Shown piece by piece: positions 1 to 11,647 of a stretch of DNA of 64,000 bases. Under the pieces are notes generated by a model. The model worked only from the letters and a program-made list of their open reading frames with translations. It did not search any database and was not told where the DNA came from. Position numbers and translations under genes: made by a program. Position 1 is the stretch's first letter. Each line of letters begins with the position of its first letter. Where the stretch lies: assembly GCA_015499995.1 (NCBI GenBank), contig JADNRV010000081.1:124001-188000 (forward strand). The letters are read 5' to 3'. This stretch comes from Flammula alnicola (lineage: Eukaryota > Basidiomycota > Agaricomycetes > Agaricales > Strophariaceae).

Positions 1-484
1 GAGCACATGTTATTCGCAACTGACTCAGGCACGAATGTTAATGAACAGACACTGGCACCCGTATATGCACTCATTGAATGCAACCTATCTTCCTTGCTTT
101 AAATTCGCACCTCCGTTAAGAATGTTCCCCTCATGCGATACGGGTCAACTACTGTAGTTCTACTATTTTACAAAAGGTCTCACCATACAGCGGAATTTCA
201 TTCTCTTGCTATAGCAACGAAGCAGCCTCTGCCCAGCCTAAACCAAACAGATTCCTCGCAAAGCAGCCTTAATGTCACGTCTTCTACACTGCCTCGGATT
301 ACTCAATAAGACAGAATCTGGCTATGGTATTACTACGTGAAAACTTCCCCGGTGACAACCGCCTTCATTGAAGTCATACAGTTTGAACATTGATTAATCT
401 TATTGTACGCCGAACAACCTGGAAACAGCTCCGAGTCATTTCTAGAGTGGTGGAAAACGAGGTCGAGGGGGAAAAATTACAAGT
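1..484. other. Intergenic, no gene seen
   Basis: I see no reading frame with coding character, no RNA gene and no repeat in this stretch. It leads into the 3' side of the minus-strand tRNA-Lys. Confidence 0.5.
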
Positions 485-584
485 AGCCCACCGCGAGGGT
501 CGAACTCGCAGCCTTCAGATTCCAATGGAACGAATGGAACACCGCCTAAGAGTCTGACGCTCTATCCGATTGAGCTAGGCGGGC
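485..584 (-). tRNA. tRNA-Lys(CUU) with intron
   Basis: Read on the minus strand, this forms a full cloverleaf. The acceptor arms GCCCGCC and GGTGGGC pair over seven positions, the D-arm region is TAGCTCAATCGGATAGAGC, and the T arm is GCGAG-TTCGACC-CTCGC. The anticodon stem is TCAGA/TCTGA and the loop carries CTT, which decodes AAG (lysine). An intron of about 27 bases sits one base 3' of the anticodon, the canonical position for nuclear tRNA introns. The internal A and B boxes needed for RNA polymerase III are present. The mature body is almost identical to the tRNA-Lys(UUU) at 15855-15959, but the intron is unrelated in sequence. Confidence 0.93.
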
Positions 585-2097
585 CATGATTGCTAAGCAT
601 TAGCATCTATATGATCGGATATTTGCATCCGAGATTTTGTCCGATTATCGTGTACGCGCTATACAGTACGCGCATTCTTTCTTTTTCTTCCTTCCCTACC
701 TCCACTACATCTCACAAAAATACACTCCTTCAAACTCGAAAACCCCGACCTCCAGGCCAAGATGATCCAAACCATAAGCGAAATCGAGGTGCGGTTTGTC
801 TTTATTTGCTACCACTACTGACTGATCGAATAAAGATTGCTTTCCAGAGAGCCTCAGCTCGTCAAAACTTGTCCAGCTGACGCCGTTCCTGCTTCTAGTG
901 TGTGTGCCAAGGTGATGCACATTGCCCATTACTTATCCGACGACCTTGGCTTTATGCTCGGGATTGTTAAACCTTGCAAGAATCTTGCACTGATGCCACC
1001 GGTGTAATGCACAAGTTCGCACAACTCTAGTTGAGCCTAATTGACATCTTCAATGCGACGTTGCCCATTATCCTACCGACCTTGGCTTTATGCTCAGGAC
1101 TATTCAACCTCGGAAGAATCTTGCACCGATGATCGCAACTGCCCTGGTATAAGTTGGACGGCGCACTTCAGCATTAAAAGCGCAATTGCGATTGATTGAT
1201 TGCCCACTAGCAATGCTTCATCCCGCCGAGGTCAGATTTCTGTATCTCGATGTTTCTTCCTTGCTTAAGTCAGTTACAAGGTCGAGACCCTCCCCACCAG
1301 CGAAATTCTCAACCTAGACGAGGTCACGCCATTCAGCGAGACAGTTGCGAGGTATAGCTCTTATAGCGAAGCGTCAGTAGCTGCTTGTACATGGGTCGAC
1401 AATGGCAAGGTCACTGGAAGACCCCAGGTGGACCCTAAGGATCTTGTCTTGTTACGAGGTACATGCATCGTAACATATTCATGCACATTCTCTTACATTT
1501 CATGTCTAGCAAAGTAGGGCCTCACGAGGGCCCATTGTTGGTAAAATTTCCAGGGTCTGCCAACAATGGTGCTACCGTCATCTTCATCTTTAGGCCTGGG
1601 TATTAAAAAGGCAGCGGTATAGTTGAGGACTTGATACGCATCGACAACGACAATAAAGGAAAGGGCATCCACTTCAAGCCAAGTTCAGGAAGAATACCTC
1701 CGACAAACTTGCAGCTGTCATTTTACCCACCGTTAACCTGAACCCAAACAGCGCGACTTGCTTTACTCTGATTATCTCAAGGCGTTGGCGAATAGGTCCC
1801 CATCGTTCATTTGGGGATAAGTCGGGTGGAGGGGAGTCCGGGTGTATGTTTGGGATGTAGGGACGTTGACGGACATCCCGTGTTGTCTTTGAGAGATCTT
1901 GGAAGGATGATATACGGTATTGGTTGGGCAAATGAGGAGCCCCTCCGAGTCCTGAGCTGGTGTTGACGAAAATTTGCAGTCACATAGCCCGTTGATGGCA
2001 GCAGAATTGAGCGTCTAGTTTCGACGACGAAGTGTATCATTAAAAATGTATTAGTCCAATGTAACTGGTCGACCGAAGCAGCATACACGAAGGTATG
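585..2097. other. Long stretch without a confident gene
   Basis: Only short frames of 60-95 codons occur on both strands, and none shows a domain or a consistent spliced model. The stretch around 1640-1780 on the plus strand reads as plausible protein for about 35 residues and then stops, so a decayed exon is possible. A diverged direct repeat lies at 918-1160. Confidence 0.4.
918..1160. repeat. Diverged direct repeat, two units of about 95 bp
   Basis: Unit one (about 925-1019) and unit two (about 1064-1157) share the blocks GACCTTGGCTTTATGCTC and AAGAATCTTGCAC in the same order and spacing, with scattered differences between. The period is about 138 bases. No product can be assigned. It looks like an old local duplication. 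Confidence 0.6.
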
Positions 2098-2687
2098 TCA
2101 TGAAGCACCCGAGGCGAGGTGCACGGGGCGGTCGTCCGGGCTGGGCTTGCAATTTGTCAGGGACAGGTCCGACGCTGAGCGGAGAGACAAGGTGGAGAGG
2201 AGGGCGGAATCGGAATCTGATAGTGGTTGTTTCGGCTTTCGACTTCCTCCAAAAACGATTTTCGAGGAAGGGTTGAACGTGTTTGAAGTCAGTTCTTCAG
2301 ACGAAGGTCCACGAGGCTTGCAGCAGATGTTGAATGTTGACCCGGACGGATCGGAAACATCGATGGTGACGACCGCTGGACTTTTGCCTCTCAACTTCAA
2401 TCAAGCTTCGAGCTAGACGAACGTGGTGGAATTCGGCGTCGTTGGAGCTCTAGTTGAGGGTTCTGTTGATGAGCCAAATGTCATTCCGTGCAATGGCTGA
2501 TGTTAACGACGACGACGCCTCGTAGTCTCGTAGAAGTAGAAAAATGCACCTCAGCATATTTCACGACTCCAATGCTCACAGACTTAGCCACTGGAGACTC
2601 CCAGATGACGGTAACGTAGAGGCCGCCAACGTCCGACAACCTAAACGTTGATGGGTTGTTGATGGTCTCTTGACTTCCGACTTCCAT
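2098..2687 (-). pseudogene. Decayed reading frame, product unknown
   Basis: Two minus-strand segments have protein-like composition: an N-terminal stretch opening at 2687 (MEVGSQETINN...) and a serine- and proline-rich stretch ending at 2098. A candidate intron with a GTTAAC donor and a CAACAG acceptor lies between them, at about 2463-2507. After that splice the frame carries two in-frame stops (about 2400-2420) before the second segment continues. I recognise no domain. It is best read as a gene relic, though an unrecognised extra intron could also explain the stops. Confidence 0.3.
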
Positions 2688-3009
2688 TCGTCGAGCCCAT
2701 GGCCGAATCCGGGGATAATCGGCCTAAGCGTCTGACATTCACGATTGAGCTGGTAACCGATTAGGCGCCCAAGCTGTCCGGCGCGACCGCCCTGCCCATT
2801 GCTAGCTTCGAGGTCGCTCAGAATTTTCTAAGAGATAAATATGTGCCGACAACCAACGTTTGCAATCACCTGGTGGATGTCATACTCTTTAGCAGATCGC
2901 TAGTGTGCTCCATCGGAACAGCTTGAATCGAATTATTGAATGCAGCGCGCTAGTGAGCGAACCTAGGGAGGAACCCCATGCAAACGCGTACTAGTACTTG
3001 CTTGGACTA
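2688..3009. other. Intergenic, no gene seen
   Basis: No frame, RNA gene or repeat is supported between the decayed frame and the coiled-coil gene. Confidence 0.4.
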
Positions 3010-3590
3010 TTAGACGGCGAAGTTGTCTTTGTCGAGGTTAATGAACGTTCCTCGTGGAAATTTGCGGTAGGAAGCTCCGACTTGGAATGATATTGGGTTC
3101 GTTCGTCAGTCAAATTCTCACTGTATTTAACTAACCAAAGATCTCACCTTGTTCTATCTTCTTCTCGAGCGTAGAGACCCTGTCGCGGTAGATTTTTAAC
3201 TCTTCTTTTGCCTCCCTAAGCTCCTTGTCCTTCGCAGCGAGTCCCTTGCTTTTCGCCTCAAGCTTCGACCGTAAACTTCTCATCTGCGCGTCGAGCTGAT
3301 CACCTTAAAGGAAGGAAATATTTAGCGATTCCTCCCAGGTATACATGGAAACTGCCACGACTTACAATCAGCTTCTAGGTCATCGACGTCTCCTTGCAGC
3401 CTTCATTTTCGTCCTCGAGGAATCGACATTGTCCTTTCCACTCGTTTACTTGCATGTGACAACGAGGATCAGTTAAGTGTCTCCTATAATAAGAAATGAG
3501 GAGAAAAACTACTTACACACTATTTGAGATGTAATCCAATCTTCTTTTCGTTGTATTTTTTCATTCCTTACTGTAGGCCAATGCGATTAG
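3010..3590 (-). CDS. Coiled-coil protein, C-terminal exons
   Basis: Four consecutive minus-strand exons join well: about 3590-3521, 3483-3366, 3303-3148 and 3080-3010, with GT-AG introns of 62 bases (3304-3365) and 67 bases (3081-3147) and matching phases at the last two junctions. The third exon encodes a charged, heptad-like helix rich in Lys, Glu and Leu (for example KLEAKSKGLAAKDKELREAK), so a coiled coil is very likely. The protein ends NLDKDNFAV. The upstream exons and the start codon are not resolved. The frame needs one extra base near 3392 (a run of two C) to pass from exon two into the helix, so the locus has a one-base deletion or is a recent pseudogene. I recognise no family. Confidence 0.5.
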
Positions 3591-4672
3591 CGAACGCGCA
3601 GACGAGTTATTTAAATTGACCTGAAGAAATTTAATTGACCAGCAAGACGACTCACATTGAATCTTCAAAAAGTATACTTCCAAGTTTCCGACGTTGCCAT
3701 GAATGAAAAATTAGTGTAGTCCACAGGAAGGTGAAAAGAAAAGAGCATACGACTTAGCTTCTGCCTCGAATATGAAGTGTACACAGGGTCAGGGTCGAAC
3801 CCGTAAAAACCGCACCGTCAGATTGACTGACGCTCTTCATGTACATCGCGTCCGAGTACACTTGAATATGTCCCACACGCTTCCAACAAGGTTAGATATG
3901 ACCTCGCTTACCTTATTATCTCCCTTTCATGAACGCGACTTCAATCCCCTTTGCCTTACGCACCGCGCTCTCCGTCTGCTAACTCCTCCAATGTTGAAAG
4001 CGCTGCCCGTTTTCCCAACACTGGCCTACGATCTTCCATTGCCGCTCTCCCCGAATCGAAACTTTGCTCGATCGTGGTTAAGTTGGCTGATAGTAAACCC
4101 CGCTTTCAACACGCCATCATGAAAGAATTGGCCTACACACGTTGCGAGAAAAAAGCTTGCATAGCCACTGACCAACATTTTGGTGAGATCATCTGCACAA
4201 CAGATTCACAATGTGAATCTTTGCCGAAAAAAAAGGTAAAGAGTGGCGAGACACATGCAACATGTCTGAACAATAATGCTCCGTGAAACTTTACGTACGT
4301 TACTCTAGTGTACACTGAAATCCTGGGAACTAGTAAATAGGATTGTAAAGATAGAATGGAGCAATGGAAATTGAAATGCAAACAAGAAAACCAAAGTCCG
4401 AGTCCATCAAGAAAGCAAAAAACAAGTGAGTACGACGAACCATGATAAGAAATGGAAAGAAGAGAAAAAATACAAGCAGCTGCATTGTAGCTCTAAAGCT
4501 TACTTCGATGATGATTACACGTATGAGTGTCTTGCATAATTGCCTTTGTCAGGCGCGAGTGCTCCAACAATACACCATGCATTGAAGAGCATCGAACCCT
4601 TGAAACAAATTCAAAGTTCAATCCGCCGAAGAGCGGACATACGGCGTCTAAGACGCGACATCACCTTAACCA
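3591..4672. other. No confident gene; tRNA-like relic inside
   Basis: Overlapping frames of 80-115 codons (3772-4381) exist on both strands, but their composition is not clearly coding and no introns or domains support them. A tRNA-like sequence with a B-box match and an inverted repeat lies at about 3773-3866 and is described under findings. Confidence 0.4.
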
Positions 4673-6226
4673 TCACCACACGAGGAGAGCCTCACTCGTT
4701 GTTGTGGAGTGGGAGCGACCATCGGTAGCCTGAGATCCCAACCGCGAGGTGAATGCCTCAGGAAGGGAAAGGAGGTGGCTTAACCTCCTTCGAGAGGGAG
4801 ATTTGTGCAGTGTCTGAGGTATCGCCGACGTCCGTTGCGATTGGGGGGTATCTGGGGCGAACGCTATGCCTGGAGAAGAAGATTCCGGGCTGGGGGACTC
4901 ACGGGTGCGTATAGCGAGAGAGGTCGACGGGGCAGTCGTATTCGAGTCAAATCCTGCGAGGAGGTCGCCGACGTAGTCGGGCATGGCTATGACGAGATCG
5001 GAGAGGATTTCCTCCGTCGAGCGCAGTGAAGAATGCCATATCGTCGCTGTACCATTAACGTCAGTAGGAGTTGGAGGCTGAGAAGGGATCGTGATTTCAG
5101 GAGCTTCTGAGATGGGTTCAAGCTGGAAGAGGGGTTCTGCCAGAGTAACAGACGAGGAAGTGGACATTGTCGGCGACGAAGTAGTGGACACACCAGCAGG
5201 CGATGCTGGGAGGATAGGGAAATTGATTGCTGGTTTCTTGGCCGCAGATTGAACGAACGAGGGTCGGAGATTGGGCGCGCTGAGGCGTAACGGAAGGAGG
5301 TGCTTGTGGTTGTGTATTCGTGGAAAATCGGTTTTATCAACCTTCTTCTCCTGGCGAGACCTCGACACTGTAGGGACACGCCTCCGGGTGCGATGGCGTC
5401 CGGGCACCCTTGTCCAGGAAGATTCTAGAAACTGGTCTAGATTGTGATCTAATTTTGACTTTGCAATAGAATCGGAATAGCCACCATTCAAATGCGCAGG
5501 TGGCGGTGGTAGTGAGGAGAGAGTCGACAAATTCTGTTGAAGAACCTTCGACAGATGTTCCGTGGCGAGCTGCCTTCGCTCTTCCATCCATCGTTGGCGT
5601 TGCATGGACGTGTAGAGCTCCGGTTCTGTCTGGCGGTTAGCTAGTAACCCCCGGAGTTTCGCCACGCGTTCTCCTGCGTCAACGGCGTGGGCGTTCAGGA
5701 CAGACGTGGCTCGCCGTAGGGCATCGATCTGGAGGTCGTGAGGTGAGCGTTCGTGTTCAATGCAGCGTTGAAGGCTTTCAGCCAGAGCCTCCTCGGCCCT
5801 CAGATACCGCGTCAATCTTGCAGCTTCGTAGTCTTTCGTACGCAGAGTTGGAGGTCGGGTCATGTACTCCGTAAACAGAGCATTGTCGTTTGTGTACCTA
5901 GGAAGATGTATGAGGGCAGAATGCTTGAAGATGTGTGGATGAACTCACTCCCCGTAAATCGGTCTGACTACCCCTGCTTTCTCCACCTGATCCTGCTGGA
6001 AGGTTACACGGACATTGTGAAGGGCGGCAGTTTCTCCAGAAAGTTCGTTCGTCATGAGAGGCTGCGTTCTTCCGTCGTCTGTAGCACGCAAATGTGATTT
6101 GACCGGCGTAAGAGTTACTGACTGCGCAGAATTATCCGAAAAGTATCTGAGAGATGACTTTAGAATCAATGCATCTGGCAACGAATTGACACTCACTGGT
6201 CGATGTATGGCGTTGGCTGTGGACAA
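4673..6226 (-). CDS. Hypothetical protein, about 500 residues
   Basis: Exon 1 runs from the ATG at 6226 to 5949 and exon 2 from 5897 to the stop at 4673. The 51-base intron (5898-5948) has a GTGAGT donor and a CTAG acceptor, and the joined frame is open for 500 codons. The N-terminal half is helical and charged (motifs ARLTRYLRAEEALAESL and RWMEERRQLATEHL, around residues 120-215). The C-terminal half is low-complexity, rich in Ser, Thr and Pro, with short acidic patches and no recognisable domain. There is no signal peptide or membrane segment, so a cytosolic or nuclear protein is likely. I do not recognise the family. The long intact frame and clean splice make a real gene likely. Confidence 0.75.
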
Positions 6227-7304
6227 CGAGAAGTGGAATGAGACGGGAATAACTTTGGGGAGTTTGTGCGTTCCTTTGTGGCCGTTTCACTTTTTTAAAT
6301 AACACTACAATGTTTAGGAAGACTACCTACCTGGAAAACACGGCTATTGTTTCGCTTCGTATCCATTCCTAACCAACGTGTTCAGCATGTGACTACCAGC
6401 TCTTCACTGTTGACTGCATGGATAGATGGCTTGCCACCGAGACGAGAGACAGTGTTCTGTGGAGGTGGGATTGTGGTGGTAGGAAAAAAGCGACGTCCGT
6501 CGTCTGACGTTGACAACACAGTACACACTAAAGTAATACGCAGGTTGAATTAAGTCCGTAAAAGGCAATCACAGTTAGATTCAAACGCCGGAACCAAACA
6601 ATCCTCCCGTTCATCTCCGCCGCCGTCTGTTCAGCTCTGTTCCCGCCGTCGAACAACGATTTACCTCTGCTCACCTTGAAATGTCCTCCATAGATCTTTG
6701 AAAGAGCATCTCTTTCATTCTTATGAGTGAATATGCAGCAACTTTGTATCGATGTTCTAAACGTCGGGAAACCTTTCTGTGCGCAGACTTTTCAAGCAGA
6801 TTTTTCACCGTGTCACGAACGACTAACGGTAATCGAAACTATTTTGAAGGAATATATTGTGGAATTCCACCAAATTGGCACACGTTTTTCATGGGATATA
6901 TAGATGCTGTTTCTTATCATTAAGAATGCTTCATCTCTTCATGAGGATGTGGCCGAACGAAAGTCAGAGTGGACATAACCACAGACAGTGGAAGTGCCTT
7001 TCTCTTGCTTTGCTCTTAGGAAATAATTTCGAGAGCCGAAAGCCCCATACCCCGCAAAAGCAACCCAGTGCGGTACGTCTCACGCCCGCTTCGAGGTTGA
7101 GTGGCGCAGTGGCACTGTGACCCGCCTCGCGATTTTTAATGCGCCCGAAAGAGCTTGCTTTGTCTGTGCAGACTGTTGGCTATATAAGCCGCTTGTCACC
7201 TCTAGTCTGTTTTGTGAGTTGCCACTCCGGCTTTACCTGAACGCGTCACCTACTAAATAGTTCTCTCTATCTTCTCCTTGTAGGATCCTGTTCTGCATCG
7301 CAAA
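6227..7304. other. Intergenic, shared upstream region
   Basis: This lies between two divergent genes. The frames seen here are short and lack coding character. The right end holds the TATA box and 5' leader of the zinc-finger gene at 7305. Confidence 0.5.
7181..7187 (+). promoter_or_regulatory. TATA box of the 7305 gene
   Basis: TATATAA within GGCTATATAAGCCGC lies 124 bases before the ATG at 7305 and is followed by a pyrimidine-rich leader, the usual arrangement for a TATA-containing basidiomycete promoter. Confidence 0.55.
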
Positions 7305-8513
7305 ATGCACAAAGCGATCTTGCATTTTAATCAGCAGCGACGGTTGAGCGTCGCCTCCAGCACCTCTGAAGCTGATTCTACGCGTGCGGCTTCTGAGGGC
7401 CCATCAACGCCAGTCTACCACCTCGTTATCCCTTGGCTCCATCAAGAACGGCATAACTCACCAATAACGGCCACATCCAAGCCAGACGCCAGCTGGACAG
7501 GCGTCGAGTATGCACAGTCATGGCGGGCAATGAATGGCGCTTACCCGATGTTCAAGGCGTTTGACGGGTCAGCTTCCCGCACATGCAGCGATGTGGGAAG
7601 CACCCAGTATGGTACTGACTATGGTAGCGAGGGAGAAGAAGGCGAAGGCGAAGGCGAAGGGGACGAAGGGGACGACGAAGGATTGGAGGAAATCGAAGAA
7701 GGCGAAGATGAGGAGGGGGAGGAGGAGGATGTCGACGTGTGCGTATTTCTTCTGATAGGACTATTTTCGGAATCTGACATGCTCATTAGTGACAACGACA
7801 TGGATGTACGCCGCAATGAATGTGATATTCTTGATTCTTATGATCATGACGCCGTCTCTGAGTTTGAGCTCAGACCTCAGGACCAAAAACTAGAAGTGGA
7901 AGAGAATTCTACCTTAGTTCCCAACCTCCCGGTGAAAAAGACGGAGACGCCATCTCGAGAAAGCACGCCAAAGGCTTCTGTTATTCCGATCCATGCTTCT
8001 AAAACGGTGGTGTTGGATGTCTCATCTCCTGATCTCGCCGACGAGTCTGAATCTGAAGATTCCTCAGACGATGATGAATACGATCCCTTGGCAGATGACC
8101 GCTCTGTTTCTCGGGTATCCAAATTCCGGGCATCAGCATCCTCTTCCCGTCCCTTGAAGCTTGCCAAGTCCAACAAACAACCATCGACTCAAAGACCCTC
8201 CGCAAAACGCAAATTCGTCGCAGACGACTCGGACAACGAAGCCGAATCCCGTCGTTCGCGCAAAGTCGCTCGCAAGAGAAAAGGGGGTAGTGGGGGTAAA
8301 GGCGAAAGCAGACGCACGCCGTACAAGTGCCCCTTATGTCCAAACTTCTATGCGGCCTCCGGAGGCGATTTGTCGCGGCATCTCGAGTCGCTGATTCATA
8401 AGACGCCGAGTTACATTTGCGAGGTGCCCGGGTGTGGGAAGGCATTTACGCGTAAGGATGCGTTGAAGCGCCACGCTATAAAAACGCACAAACCGGGAGG
8501 GAAAGGGAGATGA
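7305..8513 (+). CDS. C2H2 zinc-finger protein
   Basis: The frame is open for 402 codons from the ATG at 7305. Residues about 105-150 are an almost pure Glu/Asp/Gly tract, followed by a Ser-rich acidic region and basic nuclear-localisation-like clusters (KRKF, RRSRKVARKRK). Two C2H2 fingers close the protein: CPLC...H...H at about residues 345-370 and CEVPGCGKAF...H...H at about 372-398. This architecture suggests a DNA-binding transcription factor. The segment 7739-7789 has a GTGCGT donor, a CTGAC branch-like site and a TTAG acceptor and is exactly 51 bases long. It therefore looks like a retained-frame intron; splicing would give 385 residues. The target genes are unknown. The 11648 and 13527 genes have similar promoters and composition. 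Confidence 0.8.
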   Translation: MHKAILHFNQQRRLSVASSTSEADSTRAASEGPSTPVYHLVIPWLHQERHNSPITATSKPDASWTGVEYAQSWRAMNGAYPMFKAFDGSASRTCSDVGSTQYGTDYGSEGEEGEGEGEGDEGDDEGLEEIEEGEDEEGEEEDVDVCVFLLIGLFSESDMLISDNDMDVRRNECDILDSYDHDAVSEFELRPQDQKLEVEENSTLVPNLPVKKTETPSRESTPKASVIPIHASKTVVLDVSSPDLADESESEDSSDDDEYDPLADDRSVSRVSKFRASASSSRPLKLAKSNKQPSTQRPSAKRKFVADDSDNEAESRRSRKVARKRKGGSGGKGESRRTPYKCPLCPNFYAASGGDLSRHLESLIHKTPSYICEVPGCGKAFTRKDALKRHAIKTHKPGGKGR

Positions 8514-11500
8514 GGTGAATTCACCAACCGGAAATAGCTGTCGTCGGTTCTGGGTATTGGGATAATTCTGTTCTGCGTCATGGTTCCTTGGTACTGTGTA
8601 TTCCCTTCCCGAATTCCATTCGCTGTTGGGTTGTCCTGTTATTTACGGTACGTCAATACCACGGACTCACGACTGCTACTTTTTCCTCGTACTACGTTGA
8701 TTGAATTCTCCTCCTTCCCATAATTTCTCTTTCATTTATTATTACCTTCCTCAATCTCGCGGCGCCAAAAATTAGGGCTCTCCTTGCCGTCCAGAGCTAT
8801 ACCTAGAACATGTCGCGATGACTTTCACATTGTAGGATCTAACTTGGACCCTATTATTCATGACCATAACTATAATACAAAATTCGGCTTCGCAAGTTGT
8901 CTTGTACGTGAGATGGTAAGTGTGTGGTTATTGGATGATAATCTAGAAGAATTTCGAAACGATGCGAGAAAGATTATGAGCAAGAGCAACTAAGAGAAGT
9001 TGACAATATACTCACGAACGATATCTTGGACTCAAGTCGACGGAGAGCGCTTAAGCAACGACGCAATGTGGACCGATACCCCCGGGCGGGCTTCCGCTTC
9101 CATCCTTGTCAATTACAAGGCCTCAGTTTGAACTTCATTTGCCGCCTGTGGGCGTCATAGGGAACGAGTTTCCCAACAAGCTCCGATGAATACATTTTGA
9201 TTTCACTCACAGTTGAACAACTTGAGTGTTCAAGTTTTCAGGGGGTGTGAAATTCCAGATCCAATGGCGTTCATCGCCGGAACTGAGGGAGTCAAGGAGG
9301 CTCTACCTTCACGTCTGTCGTCCATGTACATTGGCATCATAGCACACAGACGAATACAACTATCAAGTTGAAGTTGAGCGCCGCAGTCTGTAGTCTGTAT
9401 CCTGCGGAGTTTCATGACCACGGATGTCGAACCGACGAGGGGTTGACCTCTTGTGCGGAAAAAATGGCAAGGAGATTCCAAGTTCAGTACATGACCCATG
9501 GAACGTTTTCTGACACCAGAAGCTTTACGTAAGCGAACCTTAGGATCCTCTACATGAATAAAGGTAGCGGGCCTCTCGACGTTCAAAGGACTGATTAATG
9601 ACCCACCCTTCCGCCGAACGAGATTTTGGCTTGGGCTCCACACGCCGCAGCCAAAGACACTGGCAGCAAAGTTTGGATTTATCCAACTGCAAATAACCTC
9701 CAATAAGAACGGCGTCAATACTCCAATGTCATGAGGCATCGTATGTACAGGTTGTTCAGATCTTGCACCGCCAACTCACAGATTATACGGTGAGCGTGAG
9801 CGAAATCCCCGTGATCAAGGATAACTATTCTCATGGTCATCGATACAACAGGAATTACTTGAATTCAAGCGATGAGCACATGGTGGATTTCACTACAGGT
9901 GATTCGATCTCAGATCAGATATAATACTTGTTCCAAGAGTCCAGGCAATCTTGAGGACTGGAGCGGAAGAGAAGATTATCCCCTGACGATAAGGAAGGTC
10001 GCCACCATAATACCAACAGTGCGAGTTCCCTGATATACACGAGTGTGGACATTGAATATGGATGCAAGAGGTAATTGAAGAATGGCGAACGTACCTTCGA
10101 GATGCTTGACGAAGCGACTACGCAGAAAGAATGGGCAAGATCCAAAAATTCAAAGCACCGGACCAAGATGGCCATGGTCTGCTTCGTACACCGCAACCGT
10201 GTCGAAATATGCTACGTTTGTACACCAAACTCTCCTCGAAGCAAAAGACAATTTTTAATGACAAGCCTGCCACTCCATACCTCGGTACGCCATCTTTATA
10301 GCTATAGCAAAATACCACCCGCATGCATGACAACCCGAACTCGAACCACATAAAGCGGTGAGTAACCATGGTTGAGAGCTGCGGCACCTCCTGCCTTTCG
10401 ATCGTGAAGATGTCGCCACTGAGCTCTACATATACCTCCCTAAGGAAGCGTCGTAGCCCATGAACGAGAACGCCAACCATGTGAGAGCAGGCGACTTATC
10501 CTCCCAGAGGCTTGGGGTCGCACAATGCTCCAGTGAAATTATAGGCTTCCCCAATGGATGCGAAGGCACAGCTGGCCTAGCATCATGACGACCTCTCGAA
10601 GCATGCAAACCGAAGGCACTACCCTCGGCTAAGCTACAGAGATAGTTGGTAATCCTGAAGCTGAGAACCTACGAATGGGGACGAAGACACGCAACATGGA
10701 ATTTGCTGCGCGCCGTCGGACTGAAACGACAAAACAATGTCCTAAGAAAAGCGGCTGAGACTATCCCGACTGAAGAGTATGTGTATGCTCCAGCAGGACG
10801 AGGGCAGAAAACCCCATGTGCATCGACAAGAAAGTGTAAGATGCCCAACAACGGTACGAGTCCGACTCTTCCAGGTGACGATTACGAAGACAGAACACCG
10901 AAATAGGACCATAAAAGCATTCTCTCGCGAGTATAGTCGCTGTTCACATAAAGCAAACAAGCTTCTGTGTGGGACGAGGACTTAAATGTCGTGGTTGTAG
11001 TTGAAGAGAGATGATTTGCCACGTCGACCAAGTCCCTTGCGTTTTTCTTCCCACGGAACTGATTGACCACCGGAGCGTAAATCACCGTGTTTCTCGAGGG
11101 GAATACTTCATCGACTCGTTGCACTGAATCTGGGGAGAAAATATCCTCCCAGTCAGTCTCGCTTTACACGAGAAAGAACTATACAACATAATAACCACGA
11201 CTCAGTACCATGGCGCGATATATGGGCCATTCACTGCACGATATTCCTATACTTAAATTCAGAACACAACTTTAACTTCAAGCACGCATGTGGGGCCAAC
11301 CTGGGTTTTAAAAAGGCCACCATGGGGGCGCATGCTTGGACCGACGCAAGACAGGCTGCTGCCATTCTTCACACCCTCACAATGAGCAAACTGAAACTGA
11401 CAGCGCTCCAAAGACCAATCTGGGCCAGTAACCAAGCGCAGGAACACCTACGTATTCCATTGTGGCTTCCCTGTCGCGAACATATGGATGGTGTGGCATA

Positions 11501-11647
11501 CTCCGTCTATTAATCATTGTCCGAGGACAGTGATAAAGTATAAAGAGACTGAACTTTTCCGATACACATCATCCACCATTTTTTTCATCCTCAGTCTGCA
11601 TTAGCGCCTTGAATTTTTACCCACATTAATCTTCCTCACATTGAATT
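8514..11647. other. Long gene-poor stretch
   Basis: About 3 kb hold only scattered frames. The longest is minus-strand 9230-9739 (169 codons, open at both strands' level but with no recognisable domain and no splice support). Around 10.1-10.6 kb there are overlapping frames on both strands that also lack coding signatures. I found no transposase, integrase or reverse-transcriptase motif. Decayed gene or transposon remains are possible. A GTATAAAG box at 11538-11545 belongs to the next gene. Confidence 0.4.
11538..11545 (+). promoter_or_regulatory. TATA box of the 11648 gene
   Basis: GTATAAAG lies 103-110 bases before the ATG at 11648, matching the spacing of the TATA boxes of the neighbouring 7305 and 13527 genes. 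Confidence 0.5.

Noticed and set aside
7619..7816. Minus-strand Ser-rich frame
   Set aside because: It is the antisense of the Glu/Asp tract in the zinc-finger gene.
9230..9739. 169-codon minus frame containing MYMDD
   Set aside because: The MYMDD string recalls a reverse-transcriptase motif but no flanking reverse-transcriptase blocks, integrase or repeats are present, so I do not call a retroelement.
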